Assembly: GCA_934167175.1 (NCBI GenBank)
Contig: CAKPKF010000005.1
Location: 4,667 to 68,666 of the forward strand
DNA length: 64,000 bases
Reading direction: 5' to 3'
Origin: an uncultured Clostridia bacterium
Lineage (GTDB): Bacteria; Bacillota; Clostridia; TANB77; CAG-508
Part shown: positions 20,595 through 29,560 of the stretch, in pieces
How positions within the stretch are numbered: the first letter of the stretch is position 1
How the letters are laid out: each line of letters starts with the position of its first letter
The notes under the pieces: model-generated
What the model saw: only the letters and a program-made list of their open reading frames with translations
The model's database searches: none
What the model was told of the DNA's origin: nothing
Made by a program: the position numbers and the translations under genes

Positions 20595-21492
20595 TTGAAT
20601 TTTGAAAACTTAATAGGTAACGAAGAGATAAAGCAATTATTAGAAGATACAATAAGACAAAAGAATATATCACATAGTTATATTTTTTCTGGCCCAAGAG
20701 GAATAGGAAAATATGAGTTTGCAAAACAATTTGCAAAAATGATATTATGTACAGCAGATTCAAAGGCATGCAATGAATGTAAATCTTGTATAGAGTTTGA
20801 AAATTCAAATAATCCAGATATATCTATAATTAACCCAGATGGGAATAGCATAAAAATAGAGCAAATAAGAAACTTAATATCAAAATCATCTGAAAAACCA
20901 ATAATATCTAGTAAAAAAGTATATATTATAAATGATAGTGATACAATGACAAAAGAAGCACAAAATAGTTTGCTAAAAACTTTAGAAGAACCGCCTACAT
21001 ACTTAACAATTATATTGATTACATCTAATGAAAATAAACTAATAAACACAATAAGGTCTAGATGTACAAAAATTAAATTTAATCAAATACAAGATGACAT
21101 TTTAAGAAAATACTTAGAAAAAAATTATAATATAAATAATATAGATAAGGAAACATTAAAGTTGTTTCGGTGGTAGTGTAGGAAGAGCAATACAATTAAA
21201 AGAAAAAAATGATTTATATTTAGAAATAAATAAAATATTAAATAATCTAGAAAAAATAGATATAATAGATTTATTAAATAATACAGAAGCAATATACAAA
21301 AATAAAGATGATATTTTATATATTTTAGAATATGCAAATATTATATTTTTAGAGCATGCAAAGAGCAATGAAAAATATATTAATTGTATAAAAATAGTAG
21401 AAGACACCAAGAAAAGACTTAATTATAATGCAAATTATGATATGAGCATAGATAATTTTTTACTTAGAATATGGGAGGAAGTAAATAAATGA
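20595..21492 (+). CDS. holB: DNA polymerase III delta-prime subunit, read through a CGG +1 shift
   Basis: 298 aa when C21168 is skipped. The AAA+ domain has the P-loop GPRGIGK, a Cys cluster (CNECKSC), the Walker-B-like region VYIINDSDTMT, LLKTLEEPP and the SRC motif (RSRCTKI). The C-terminal collar domain begins at the shift (LFGGSVGRAIQL), as in other clamp-loader subunits. The start is TTG 20595 behind AAGGAGAG. With the shift the stop TGA 21490-21492 overlaps the ricT ATG, a typical coupled junction. That supports the full-length reading, since the zero-frame stop at 21174 would leave a 300-bp gap. The clamp loader is essential. Confidence 0.88.
21168..21171 (+). other. CGG +1 frameshift site in holB (CGGT, Gly)
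   Basis: Zero frame TTG TTT CGG TGG TAG; skipping C21168 gives TTG TTT GGT GGT AGT GTA (L-F-G-G-S-V), the sensor/lid-to-collar glycines of clamp-loader subunits. The zero-frame stop is two codons after CGG. Confidence 0.88.
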
Positions 21493-22403
21493 TAAATATA
21501 GTTGGAGTAAGATTTAAGAAGCCAGGAAAAATATATTTCTTTAATCCAAAAAATTTAAATATAAATAAAAATGAATATGTAATAGTAGATACATCACAAG
21601 GAGAAGAATATGGAGAAGTAGTGATTGCAAATAGAGAAGTTTCAGATGATACAATCACTACACCATTAAGAGAAGTCATAAGAATAGCAAATAAAAAAGA
21701 TAAAAAAATACAAGAAGAAAACAAGGAAAAAGAAAAAGAAGCTTTTGCTATATGTGAAGAAAAAATAAAAAAACACAAATTAAATATGAAATTGGTTGAT
21801 GCAGAATATAAGTTTGACAGAAGTAAGTTATTATTTTATTTTACAGCTGATGGTAGAATAGATTTTAGAGAATTAGTAAAAGAATTAGCGTCAATTTTTA
21901 AGACGAGAATAGAACTTAGACAAATTGGAGTTAGAGATGAAGTTAAAAGAATGGGTGGAAATGGAGTATGTGGAAGACAATTATGCTGTTGTTCTTTTTT
22001 AGGAAATTTTGAAACAGTCTCAATAAAAATGGCCAAAGAACAAAATATATCTTTAAATCCTTCTAAAATATCAGGAAATTGCGGACGACTTATGTGTTGC
22101 TTAAAATATGAACAAGAAGTATATGAAGAAAAATTAGCCAGATTACCAAAAGTTGGAGCAATAGTAAAAACAGAGCAAGAAGGCGAAGGCATAGTAGAAG
22201 GAATAGAAATATTAAAAGAAAAAGTAAAAATAAAATTTAAAGACAAAGATGGATATTTTTATAAAAAATATGATGCAAAAGATATAGAAATTATAAAAGA
22301 TGTAGAAGAAGCTCCAAATGAGGAAGAACTAGAAAATATGAAAGAATTAGAAGAATTAGAAAATTTAGAAAAAATAGAAAAAAAGCACGAAGATGAAATT
22401 TAG
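21489..22403 (+). CDS. ricT: RicT/YaaT PSP1-domain protein
   Basis: 304 aa. It has the PSP1 C-terminal domain with the Cys-rich signature GVCGRQLCCC and GRLMCCLKYE that binds an Fe-S cluster in the Ric (Y) complex, and the conserved RQIGVRDEVKR segment. In B. subtilis RicT with RicA and RicF promotes mRNA maturation by RNase Y and affects sporulation and competence. The start overlaps the holB stop (ATGA), so the genes are translationally coupled. The C-terminus is Glu-rich (residues ~275-304). A holB-yaaT neighbourhood is standard in Firmicutes. Confidence 0.92.
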   Translation: MINIVGVRFKKPGKIYFFNPKNLNINKNEYVIVDTSQGEEYGEVVIANREVSDDTITTPLREVIRIANKKDKKIQEENKEKEKEAFAICEEKIKKHKLNMKLVDAEYKFDRSKLLFYFTADGRIDFRELVKELASIFKTRIELRQIGVRDEVKRMGGNGVCGRQLCCCSFLGNFETVSIKMAKEQNISLNPSKISGNCGRLMCCLKYEQEVYEEKLARLPKVGAIVKTEQEGEGIVEGIEILKEKVKIKFKDKDGYFYKKYDAKDIEIIKDVEEAPNEEELENMKELEELENLEKIEKKHEDEI

Positions 22404-22434
22404 AATGTATGTTATAGAGAGGTGGTGATGAAAA

Positions 22435-22611
22435 ATGGCATATAAAATTACTGATAAATGTATATCATGTGGGGCATGTAGTGCAGAATGTCCAGTAGGA
22501 TGTATATCACAAGGAGATGACAGATATGTTATAGATCCAAATTCATGTATAGAATGTGGTGCATGTTCAGGGGTATGTCCAGTTGATGCTCCAGAACTAA
22601 GTAACGATTAA
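22435..22611 (+). CDS. 2[4Fe-4S] ferredoxin
   Basis: 58 aa, with two cluster motifs, CISCGACSAECP and CIECGACSGVCP, giving eight Cys ligands as in clostridial ferredoxin. It is a soluble electron carrier. The start is ATG 22435 behind GAGAGGTGGTG; an ATG at 22428 hits a stop at once. It lies 31 bp after ricT and upstream of a terminator. The por operon 1.4 kb away is a likely electron donor by function, though it is on the other strand. Confidence 0.95.
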   Translation: MAYKITDKCISCGACSAECPVGCISQGDDRYVIDPNSCIECGACSGVCPVDAPELSND

Positions 22612-22633
22612 TCAAGTTAAAATACATAAACAT

Positions 22634-22671
22634 TCAAAAAAAAGAGGAAAAAATATCCTCTTTTATTTGAA
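22634..22671. terminator. Intrinsic terminator after the ferredoxin
   Basis: AAAAGAGGA (22640-22648) pairs with TCCTCTTTT (22656-22664), and outer TTCAAA/TTTGAA also pair. Confidence 0.8.
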
Positions 22672-22718
22672 TAAAAAATTATAAAGTAATGCATAAGAAA
22701 AAAGGAGATGAAACATAT

Positions 22719-24032
22719 ATGATGATTAAAAGGTATATATCACTAACGACTATAATATTGATAATAGCAATGGTAACAACGGTTTCTTTTGCAACAAATA
22801 CTACTAATAATACAGGCAGTAACGAAGTTAATGATAATACAACAACACAAAGAACTTTCCCAGTGATAGATTTTATACAAGACGAAAATAATTTAAAGAA
22901 GATAAAGATAGTAGCTGGGAATAAAACTTCAAATATAACAGAAATAAAAATTGCTATGGGAAGTAATTTAGCTGAGGATTACTTTACAACAGGTGGAACT
23001 AGTTTACAAATACAAGCAGGCAAAACAGTAGAGGTTGAATGCGAAGTTCAAGAGTTTGGAACATATACAATATATGCTAAATGTGAAAATAATTATGCAG
23101 CAACTAGGCAAAAAAGCATAGATGACTGTTCAAATGAACCAATAAGATTAGATGCAGTGAGGGATATTCAAGACTTTAATAAAATTAATGTGAGAGTTAT
23201 ATCAAAAGAAAAGAATATTACAAGTTTAAAATATGCTCAAGGTAAACAAGAATTCACATATTTTGATACAAACGGAAAAGTATTAGAAACAAATGGTACT
23301 AAAAAAATAGAAACACAATTTATAGTAGAAGTATCAGATACATATACTGTGTATGCTGCAACAGAATCAAACAAAATAAAAATATCTAAATCAATTGGAA
23401 ATATACAAGACACAACAGCTCCACGAATAACTGGAGTTTCAGAAGGTAAGACATATAATGAAGTTACACCAATTATAGAAGATGCAAATTTATCAGAAAT
23501 TACATTAACTAAAGATGGCAGAAAAGTGGAAAATTATACAAGTGGAATAAAATTATCTGAAAAAGGTAATTACACATTAACAGCAAACGATACTGAAGGA
23601 AATACAACTACAGTTAATTTTGTTATTGAGAAAAATGCAGAAACACCTATTACATCATCAGTATATACAATACAAGGTGGATATATATATAAAATAAAAA
23701 ATGGAACTAAAATATCAGAATTAAAAGAAAATATAACATCTAACAATGAAATTAAAGTAATGTTAGAAGGAAATATAGTAGCAGATACAGAAATATTAAA
23801 AACAGGTATGACATTAAGTTCTGGAAATAGTGAATATAAAATAGTAGTAGCAGGAGACATAGATGGAAATGGAAATATAACAGTAAATGATTTAGCTTTA
23901 CTTAGACAATTTGTATTAAATACAAAAACACCAACTGAAATACAAAAAATTGCTGCAAATTTGGACTACAATGATAAAATATCAATAAATGATTTGGCGT
24001 TAATGAGAAATATAATTTTAAATAAAGAATAA
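22719..24032 (+). CDS. Secreted dockerin-containing protein with Ig-like repeats
   Basis: About 437 aa from ATG 22719 (or 22722), preceded by AAAGGAG; an in-frame ATG at 22689 is too early. A signal peptide (residues ~1-25) ends near SFATNT. Repeated beta-rich modules with Lys/Thr-rich strands follow (VIDFIQDENNLKKIKI, then LDAVRDIQDFNKINV), then an Ig-like bacterial domain (DTTAPRITGVSEG). The C-terminus is a type I dockerin: GDIDGNGNITVNDLALLRQF and a second calcium repeat DYNDKISINDLALMRN. Dockerins bind cohesins. No catalytic domain and no cohesin are seen nearby, so the partner is unknown. Confidence 0.82.
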   Translation: MMIKRYISLTTIILIIAMVTTVSFATNTTNNTGSNEVNDNTTTQRTFPVIDFIQDENNLKKIKIVAGNKTSNITEIKIAMGSNLAEDYFTTGGTSLQIQAGKTVEVECEVQEFGTYTIYAKCENNYAATRQKSIDDCSNEPIRLDAVRDIQDFNKINVRVISKEKNITSLKYAQGKQEFTYFDTNGKVLETNGTKKIETQFIVEVSDTYTVYAATESNKIKISKSIGNIQDTTAPRITGVSEGKTYNEVTPIIEDANLSEITLTKDGRKVENYTSGIKLSEKGNYTLTANDTEGNTTTVNFVIEKNAETPITSSVYTIQGGYIYKIKNGTKISELKENITSNNEIKVMLEGNIVADTEILKTGMTLSSGNSEYKIVVAGDIDGNGNITVNDLALLRQFVLNTKTPTEIQKIAANLDYNDKISINDLALMRNIILNKE

Positions 24033-24034
24033 AA

Positions 24035-24072
24035 AAATACCCCAAAAAATAATTTTGGGGTATTTTTTTTAT
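24035..24072. terminator. Bidirectional terminator between the dockerin gene and porB
   Basis: AAATACCCCAAAA and TTTTGGGGTATTT form a strong stem with a short loop. It has A-runs on one side and T-runs on the other, so it can serve both convergent genes. Confidence 0.85.
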
Positions 24073-25022
24073 TCTTTATTTGTTGCTTCTTCTAAAGTCA
24101 ATAATTCGTTCCATCTGTCATCAACTTCTTTTTGGAATTCTTGTATCATCCACTCATTTCCTGGTTTAAACATATGTTTAAACCTTTTTTGAGGACGAAG
24201 AAATTCTTCTATTGGAAGTTTTTTGGCAGGTTTATAGGTAATAGTATATTTTCCATTTACTACTTCATATAGTGGCCAATAGCAAGTTTCAACAGCAAGT
24301 TTATTAATTTGCATAAGGTCGTCTGAAGAGTATCCCCAACCTCTAGGGCAAGGTGATAATACATTCAAAAATGTTGGACCTTCAGTGTAAATTGCTTTTT
24401 CAGATTTTTCATATAAATCTTTAAAATTATTAATAGCAATAGTTTGTGCAACATAAGGTAAATGATGTGCAACCATAACTTTAGCTAAATCTTTTCTTGA
24501 TTGCATTTTACCAGGTATCTTACTTCCGGCAGGTGTGGTTGTTGTATCAGCAAATTTAGGTGTTGCAGAAGAACGTTGAATACCAGTGTTCATGTATGCA
24601 CCGTTATCATAACAAACATACACCATGTCGTGACCACGTTCCATTGCACCAGATAAACTCTGCAATCCTATATCATAGGTACCACCATCACCACCAAATG
24701 CTATGAATTTAGTTGTTTTATCTTCTGGTAATTTACCTTGTTTTTTAAGTGATTTATATGCAGCTTCTACTCCAGATTCAGTAGCAGCAGCACATTCAAA
24801 TGCTGTATGTATAAAAGAATCTGTCCAAGCAGTATATGGATAAATAAAAGTAGAAACTTCCATACAACCAGTAGCAGTAGCTACAACAGCATGATCTTCA
24901 GGTTTTAATGCTCGTAGAACCATTCTAGCAACTACAGGTGCACCACAACCAGCACACATTCTATGACCAGCAGTAAAACGTGAAGGTTTATTTGCAATAA
25001 CTTCTTTTAAATTATATGCCAT
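24069..25022 (-). CDS. porB: Pyruvate:ferredoxin oxidoreductase, beta subunit
   Basis: 317 aa TPP-binding subunit. CAGCGAP and a further Cys (TATGCMEV) supply cluster ligands. GDGGTYDIGLQSL with YDNGAYMNTG is the TPP/Mg motif (GDG...N). It decarboxylates pyruvate and passes electrons to the delta subunit's clusters. It is last of four genes, porC-porD-porA-porB, on the minus strand, a layout found in archaea and some Clostridia in place of the single-chain enzyme. A 2-oxoisovalerate enzyme is possible, but the size and sequence fit Por best. Confidence 0.9.
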   Translation of the reverse strand: MAYNLKEVIANKPSRFTAGHRMCAGCGAPVVARMVLRALKPEDHAVVATATGCMEVSTFIYPYTAWTDSFIHTAFECAAATESGVEAAYKSLKKQGKLPEDKTTKFIAFGGDGGTYDIGLQSLSGAMERGHDMVYVCYDNGAYMNTGIQRSSATPKFADTTTTPAGSKIPGKMQSRKDLAKVMVAHHLPYVAQTIAINNFKDLYEKSEKAIYTEGPTFLNVLSPCPRGWGYSSDDLMQINKLAVETCYWPLYEVVNGKYTITYKPAKKLPIEEFLRPQKRFKHMFKPGNEWMIQEFQKEVDDRWNELLTLEEATNKE

Positions 25023-25060
25023 TTTAAAATCATCCTTTCTAATTGTTTAGTTTTATTAAA

Positions 25061-26245
25061 TTATTTTGTTCTAACACCAAAATATCTATATGGATTACCG
25101 ATATTATTAGTTTCTACTATTTTTTGTAAATCTTTATAAACATCTTCAATTTCATCTATTTTTGTATCTCTACCACCTAAACCATATATATAATTAATCA
25201 TAGGTACATTAAATTTATTTACATACATTGCTGATGTTATATCAGTATATAAAGCACCACCAGCAGTGTTTAAAGAATCAGCTTTGTCAAGTACAGCTAC
25301 AGCTTTTAAATGTGATAGGGCTTTTGAAATTTCTTCTGCAGGAAATGGTCTAAATACACGAATTTTTAGTAAACCTGCTTTTATTCCTTGTTCTCTTAAT
25401 TTATCAACAACAAATTTTGTTGTTCCAGCAGTTGAGTTCATACAAACGATTGCAATTTCAGCATCATCTAATTTATATTCTTCAAAGAAAGAATATTTTC
25501 TGCCTGTCATTTTTTCAAAATCTTCTGCAACTTCCAGTATGACTTTTTTTGCGTTAGCCATAGCATCTGCTTGTTGAATTTTATGTTCAAAAAGATATGT
25601 TTGAACATCTAAAGGACCAATAGCAACTGGATTTTCACTATTTAATAAGTATTCAGTTGGTTTATAAGTACCAACAAATTCTTTAACTTTCTCATCTTCA
25701 ATAAGTTCAATATTTTCTATTGAATGAGAAGTGATGAAACCATCTTGACATACCATTAAAGGTAATAAAACATCTTTATGTTCTGCAATTCTATGAGCCA
25801 TAATTAAATTATCATATGCTTCTTGATTGTTTTCAGAAAATAGCATAATCCATCCACTATCACGAACTCCCATTGCATCAGAGTGGTCATTATGTATATT
25901 TAAAGGACCAGATACTGTTCTGTTAACTAATGACATAACAATAGGAAGACGTAAGCTAGAAGCAATATAAATCATCTCCCACATAAGAGACATACCATTT
26001 GAAGAAGTTGCAGTCATTGCTCTAGCACCAGCTGCTTCTGCACCAATACATGCACTCATAGCACTATGTTCACTTTCAACTGCAACAAACTCTGTATCTA
26101 CAGTACCATTACTTACAAAGCTTGAAAAGTATTGAGGTATTTCTGTAGAAGGAGTTATAGGAAATGCAGCAACTACATCTGGGTTAATTTGTTTCATAGC
26201 AAAAGCTGCAGCTTCATTACCACTTAAACGTTCTCTAATAGACAT
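25061..26245 (-). CDS. porA: Pyruvate:ferredoxin oxidoreductase, alpha subunit
   Basis: 394 aa. The N-terminal pyrimidine-binding TPP domain (LSGNEAAAFAMKQ, AAFPITPSTEIP, ESEHSAMSACIGAEAAGAR, TSSNGMSLM) is followed by transketolase C-terminal-like domain II (IGLLKIRVFRPFP). It forms the active site with PorB. Its ATG overlaps the porD stop as TAATG, so the two are coupled. It lies in a tight operon with about 38 bp before porB. Confidence 0.93.
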   Translation of the reverse strand: MSIRERLSGNEAAAFAMKQINPDVVAAFPITPSTEIPQYFSSFVSNGTVDTEFVAVESEHSAMSACIGAEAAGARAMTATSSNGMSLMWEMIYIASSLRLPIVMSLVNRTVSGPLNIHNDHSDAMGVRDSGWIMLFSENNQEAYDNLIMAHRIAEHKDVLLPLMVCQDGFITSHSIENIELIEDEKVKEFVGTYKPTEYLLNSENPVAIGPLDVQTYLFEHKIQQADAMANAKKVILEVAEDFEKMTGRKYSFFEEYKLDDAEIAIVCMNSTAGTTKFVVDKLREQGIKAGLLKIRVFRPFPAEEISKALSHLKAVAVLDKADSLNTAGGALYTDITSAMYVNKFNVPMINYIYGLGGRDTKIDEIEDVYKDLQKIVETNNIGNPYRYFGVRTK

Positions 26246-26550
26246 TATTCATTTCCCTCCTCTTTCATTTCTATTGCCTTGAATGGACATACTTTTGCAC
26301 ATACACCACATCCTTTGCAATAATCAAAATCAAAATCAGTTCTTTTTTGATCTTTACCTACTGGAATAGCATCTTCAGGGCATACTGGGAAGCAAAGACC
26401 ACATTGTTTACATTTATCAGATAAAAATATAGGTTTCATACTACGCCAATCGCCAGTTTTAAAAGTTCTTGCATTACCAGCATCACAAATATTTCCGCCA
26501 ATTGTCATATCTTCATAAGGTGTATTAGGAGTAATTTTATCATAAGACAT
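26245..26550 (-). CDS. porD: Pyruvate:ferredoxin oxidoreductase, delta (ferredoxin-like) subunit
   Basis: About 101 aa with two [4Fe-4S] motifs, CKQCGLCFPVCP and CKGCGVCAKVCP, carrying electrons from PorB to ferredoxin. I chose ATG 26550, because AGAAAGGA sits 9 bases before it; the in-frame ATG at 26559 directly abuts that ribosome site and would add three residues. The stop codon shares a base with the porA start. It is second in the porCDAB operon. Confidence 0.92.
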   Translation of the reverse strand: MSYDKITPNTPYEDMTIGGNICDAGNARTFKTGDWRSMKPIFLSDKCKQCGLCFPVCPEDAIPVGKDQKRTDFDFDYCKGCGVCAKVCPFKAIEMKEEGNE

Positions 26551-26566
26551 ATTTTTCATTCCTTTC

Positions 26567-27145
26567 TTATATTTTTTTAACTTCTTTTAGAGCCATTTCC
26601 AAGGCTTTCATATTTCCATCTATTACTTCAGGTTTTTTAGCAAATTTATGTTTAAAAGAACCTTCCATATCTTTTAGTAATTCTTCATCTGACATTATTT
26701 TAGCTACTTTAATAATAGCGGCAAGCATAGGTGTATTAGGAAAATATCTTCCTAATGTAGCTAAAGATATTTTTCTTGCATCAATCGTATATATGTCACC
26801 ATTATAGTTTGGTAAAGCTTTTTTTAAAGAATCTGCATCTTTTGTAGTATTTATAACTATTGCTCCAGTTTCTTTTAATCCAGCTGTAACATCAACAGTT
26901 TCTATAAGAGTATCATCAACAACGACAACATAATCAGGTTCATATATATTACTGTGTATAGTAATTGGAGATGAACTTATACGGTTATATGCAGTAATTG
27001 GTGCTCCCATTCTTTCAGGTCCATATTCAGGAAAACCTTGAATATATTTACCTGTATTAAAAGCTGCATCAGCAAGTAACAAAGAAGCTGTTTTAGCACC
27101 TTGACCACCTCTACCATGCCATCTAATTTCGACTAAATTATTCAT
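26567..27145 (-). CDS. porC: Pyruvate:ferredoxin oxidoreductase, gamma subunit
   Basis: 192 aa with the family start WHGRGGQGAKTASLLLADA and FPEYGPERMGAPITAYNR, the domain that closes over coenzyme A. It is the first gene of porCDAB. A good sigma-A promoter lies 39-67 bp upstream on the minus strand and a GGAGG ribosome site precedes the ATG. All four subunits are present and intact, so the operon should make a complete enzyme linking pyruvate to acetyl-CoA, CO2 and reduced ferredoxin. Confidence 0.93.
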   Translation of the reverse strand: MNNLVEIRWHGRGGQGAKTASLLLADAAFNTGKYIQGFPEYGPERMGAPITAYNRISSSPITIHSNIYEPDYVVVVDDTLIETVDVTAGLKETGAIVINTTKDADSLKKALPNYNGDIYTIDARKISLATLGRYFPNTPMLAAIIKVAKIMSDEELLKDMEGSFKHKFAKKPEVIDGNMKALEMALKEVKKI

Positions 27146-27183
27146 AGATAAATATAACCTCCTTAATTAAATTATTTGTTTAA

Positions 27184-27212
27184 AGTATATTCTTAAAGTA
27201 ATTTAATGTCAA
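27184..27212 (-). promoter_or_regulatory. Sigma-A promoter for porCDAB
   Basis: On the minus strand: TTGACA (27212-27207), a 17-bp spacer and TATACT (27189-27184). It is one of the best promoters in the window, fitting a highly expressed fermentation operon. Confidence 0.85.
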
Positions 27213-27334
27213 GAGAAAAAGGATTAAGATTTGATAGAAAAATTATATTAAATTTATATTTGAAAAAAATAAATACTTGTTATTTAAATATGTTAATGAT
27301 ATTATAAAAATAACAAGTATTTAGGAGGATTTAA

Positions 27335-28564
27335 GTGGAAAGTATTTTGGAAATTGCAAAAAAAATAAAATTAAATGGCGGAGAGTTATATTTAGTTGGA
27401 GGAGCAGTTAGAGACAAAATACTAAATAGGGAAGTTCATGATGAAGATTATTGTGTAGTTGGTTTGTCTGCAGAAAAATTCAAAGAAATATTTCCAGAAG
27501 CAATAGAAAGAGGAAAAAGTTTTTTTGTATTTGAGTTATACAAAAAAGAATTTGCAATAGCAAGAAAAGAAATAAAAATAGGTGTTGGTCATAAGAAGTT
27601 TGAAATAATTGCAAATGAAGGTGTAACAATAGAAGAGGATTTAAGTAGAAGAGATATAACAATAAATTCAATTGCACAAAATGTTTTAACAGGAGAAATA
27701 ATAGATATTTTTAATGGAAAAAAGGATTTAAAAAATAAAATAATTAGGGCTACAACAGAAAAATTTAAGGAAGACCCACTTAGAGTTTATAGAGTTGCAA
27801 GGTTTGCAAGTCAATTAGAATTTGAAGTTGATAAAAATACACTAAATCTAATGAATAAATTAAAAACTGAATTAAAGACACTTCCTAAGGAAAGAGTATT
27901 TGAAGAATTAAAAAAAGCGTTACAAAGTAATAAACCATCAATATTTTTTAAAATATTAAAAGATGCAGAAGTATTAGATGTACATTTTAAAGAAATATAC
28001 GATTTAATAGGAAGTTTACAATCAGAAAAGTATCATCCAGAAGGGGATAGTTTTAATCATACAATGATAGTATTGGATAAGGCTTCAGAAGTAACTAAAA
28101 AATTAGAAATACGATTTGGAGCATTAGTGCATGATTTAGGAAAAGGAACTACACCAAAAGAAATGTATCCAGATCATTCAGGACACGATGAAAGAGGAGT
28201 TGAGTTAGTAAATAAATTAGGGGATAGAACAGGAGTTCCAAAGCTGTGGATAAACTGTGGAAAACTTTCAGCAAAAGAACATATGAATGGTGGAAGATTC
28301 GGAAGTATGACACCAAGTGATAAAGTTAGTTTTATTGAAAGAATATGTAAAACACAATTAGGATTAGAGGGACTAGAAATAATTGTTAATGCTGACAGAG
28401 CAAGAGGCAATATATATTCTAAAGTAAAATTTGCAGAAATAGGTGAAAAATGTATACAAGAAATAAATGGAGAATATATAAAACAAAAATATGGAAAAGA
28501 AGTTGGAGAAAAATTTGCCCAAAAATTACATGAAGAAAGAGTAATTTGGATGAAAAAATATTAA
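27335..28564 (+). CDS. cca: CCA-adding enzyme / tRNA nucleotidyltransferase with HD domain
   Basis: 409 aa class II nucleotidyltransferase. The GGAVRD P-loop-like motif is followed by catalytic acidic residues (EVHDEDYCVVG), then RRDITINSIA and the ATP/CTP-selecting EDPLRVYRVARFA. The C-terminal HD phosphohydrolase domain has ALVHDLGKGTTP and related His residues. It completes or repairs tRNA 3' CCA ends; the HD domain gives 2',3'-cyclic phosphatase activity in some homologues. The start is GTG 27335 behind AGGAGG. The single tRNA in this window already encodes CCA. A poly(A) polymerase role is the main alternative. Confidence 0.88.
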   Translation: MESILEIAKKIKLNGGELYLVGGAVRDKILNREVHDEDYCVVGLSAEKFKEIFPEAIERGKSFFVFELYKKEFAIARKEIKIGVGHKKFEIIANEGVTIEEDLSRRDITINSIAQNVLTGEIIDIFNGKKDLKNKIIRATTEKFKEDPLRVYRVARFASQLEFEVDKNTLNLMNKLKTELKTLPKERVFEELKKALQSNKPSIFFKILKDAEVLDVHFKEIYDLIGSLQSEKYHPEGDSFNHTMIVLDKASEVTKKLEIRFGALVHDLGKGTTPKEMYPDHSGHDERGVELVNKLGDRTGVPKLWINCGKLSAKEHMNGGRFGSMTPSDKVSFIERICKTQLGLEGLEIIVNADRARGNIYSKVKFAEIGEKCIQEINGEYIKQKYGKEVGEKFAQKLHEERVIWMKKY

Positions 28565-28575
28565 TAAAAAAAAAC

Positions 28576-28617
28576 ATAAAAATTGCCAAAATACCTAGAA
28601 TGAATGGCATTTTTTTC
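28576..28617 (+). terminator. Terminator-like hairpin after cca
   Basis: A TGCCA/TGGCA stem with flanking A-rich and T-rich arms (AAAAATTGCCA ... TGGCATTTTTTT). The stem is short but followed by a clear T-run. Confidence 0.6.
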
Positions 28618-28656
28618 TTATATATGATATCATATTACAGAGGGAGGAATGTATAA

Positions 28657-29559
28657 ATGAATTATATATGCGTTAAAACGGAAGATAACGTGTATTTAGA
28701 GGGCTTAATTTACAACGAAAATAAAAAAACAGATAGTATTGTTATCTCGGTGCATGGGATGGCAACTAATTGTATAAAAGATAGGGACAATATAATAGCG
28801 GATAAATTGAAAAAAATAAACATTGATTATTTAGTATTTAATAATAGAGGACATGATTTAGTAAGTTATGCAAAAAGAGAAGTGAATGGAAAAAGAAAAA
28901 ACATTATATGTGGAACAGCATATGAAGAAATATCAGATTGCTATTTTGATATAAAAGCTATGCTTGAACATGTATTAAAAAAAGGATATAAAAATGTATA
29001 TATATTAGGACATAGTTTAGGGTGTACAAAGACAATATATACTTATAATAAATTATTAAAAAATAATGAAACAGTAATATTAAATAGTATAAAAGGAATT
29101 ATATTGCTATCATTGGTTGATATACCTATGACATTAAAAACATTTTTACAAAACAATTTTAATGATATGACTAATTTTGCAGAAGAGCAAATAAAAAAAG
29201 GAAAAACAGAGATGTTAATGCCCAAAAAAGCATTTATACATCCGATAAGTGTAAAAACATTTTTAAGATATGCTAAAAATTCAGAAGACATAAACTTTGC
29301 AAGATTTTCGGAAGAAAAATATGATTATCCAGAATTAAATAATATAAAAATTCCATTATTTATGAGATGGGGAAATGAAAGAGAATTAATCTTGCAAGAG
29401 CCACAACAGTTGTGCAACACAATAAAAAACAAATTAAATAATAAAAATGTAGATATTGGATATATAGATGGTGCAAATCACAGTTATAGAGGAAAAGAGG
29501 TACAATTAGCAGAAGAAATATTTAATTTTATAAATAAATATACAAAGGAGAAATCGTAA
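28657..29559 (+). CDS. Alpha/beta-hydrolase
   Basis: 300 aa cytosolic protein with the alpha/beta-hydrolase layout: an oxyanion-hole strand (VISVHGMATN), nucleophile elbow GHSLG (Ser ~114), a probable acid near MRWGNERELI and the catalytic His in DGANHSYRG. It resembles the DUF1749-like group of esterases; the substrate is unknown. A GAGGGAGGAA ribosome site precedes the ATG. The next gene starts one base after its stop, so the two are co-transcribed. Confidence 0.75.
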   Translation: MNYICVKTEDNVYLEGLIYNENKKTDSIVISVHGMATNCIKDRDNIIADKLKKINIDYLVFNNRGHDLVSYAKREVNGKRKNIICGTAYEEISDCYFDIKAMLEHVLKKGYKNVYILGHSLGCTKTIYTYNKLLKNNETVILNSIKGIILLSLVDIPMTLKTFLQNNFNDMTNFAEEQIKKGKTEMLMPKKAFIHPISVKTFLRYAKNSEDINFARFSEEKYDYPELNNIKIPLFMRWGNERELILQEPQQLCNTIKNKLNNKNVDIGYIDGANHSYRGKEVQLAEEIFNFINKYTKEKS

Positions 29560-29560
29560 A

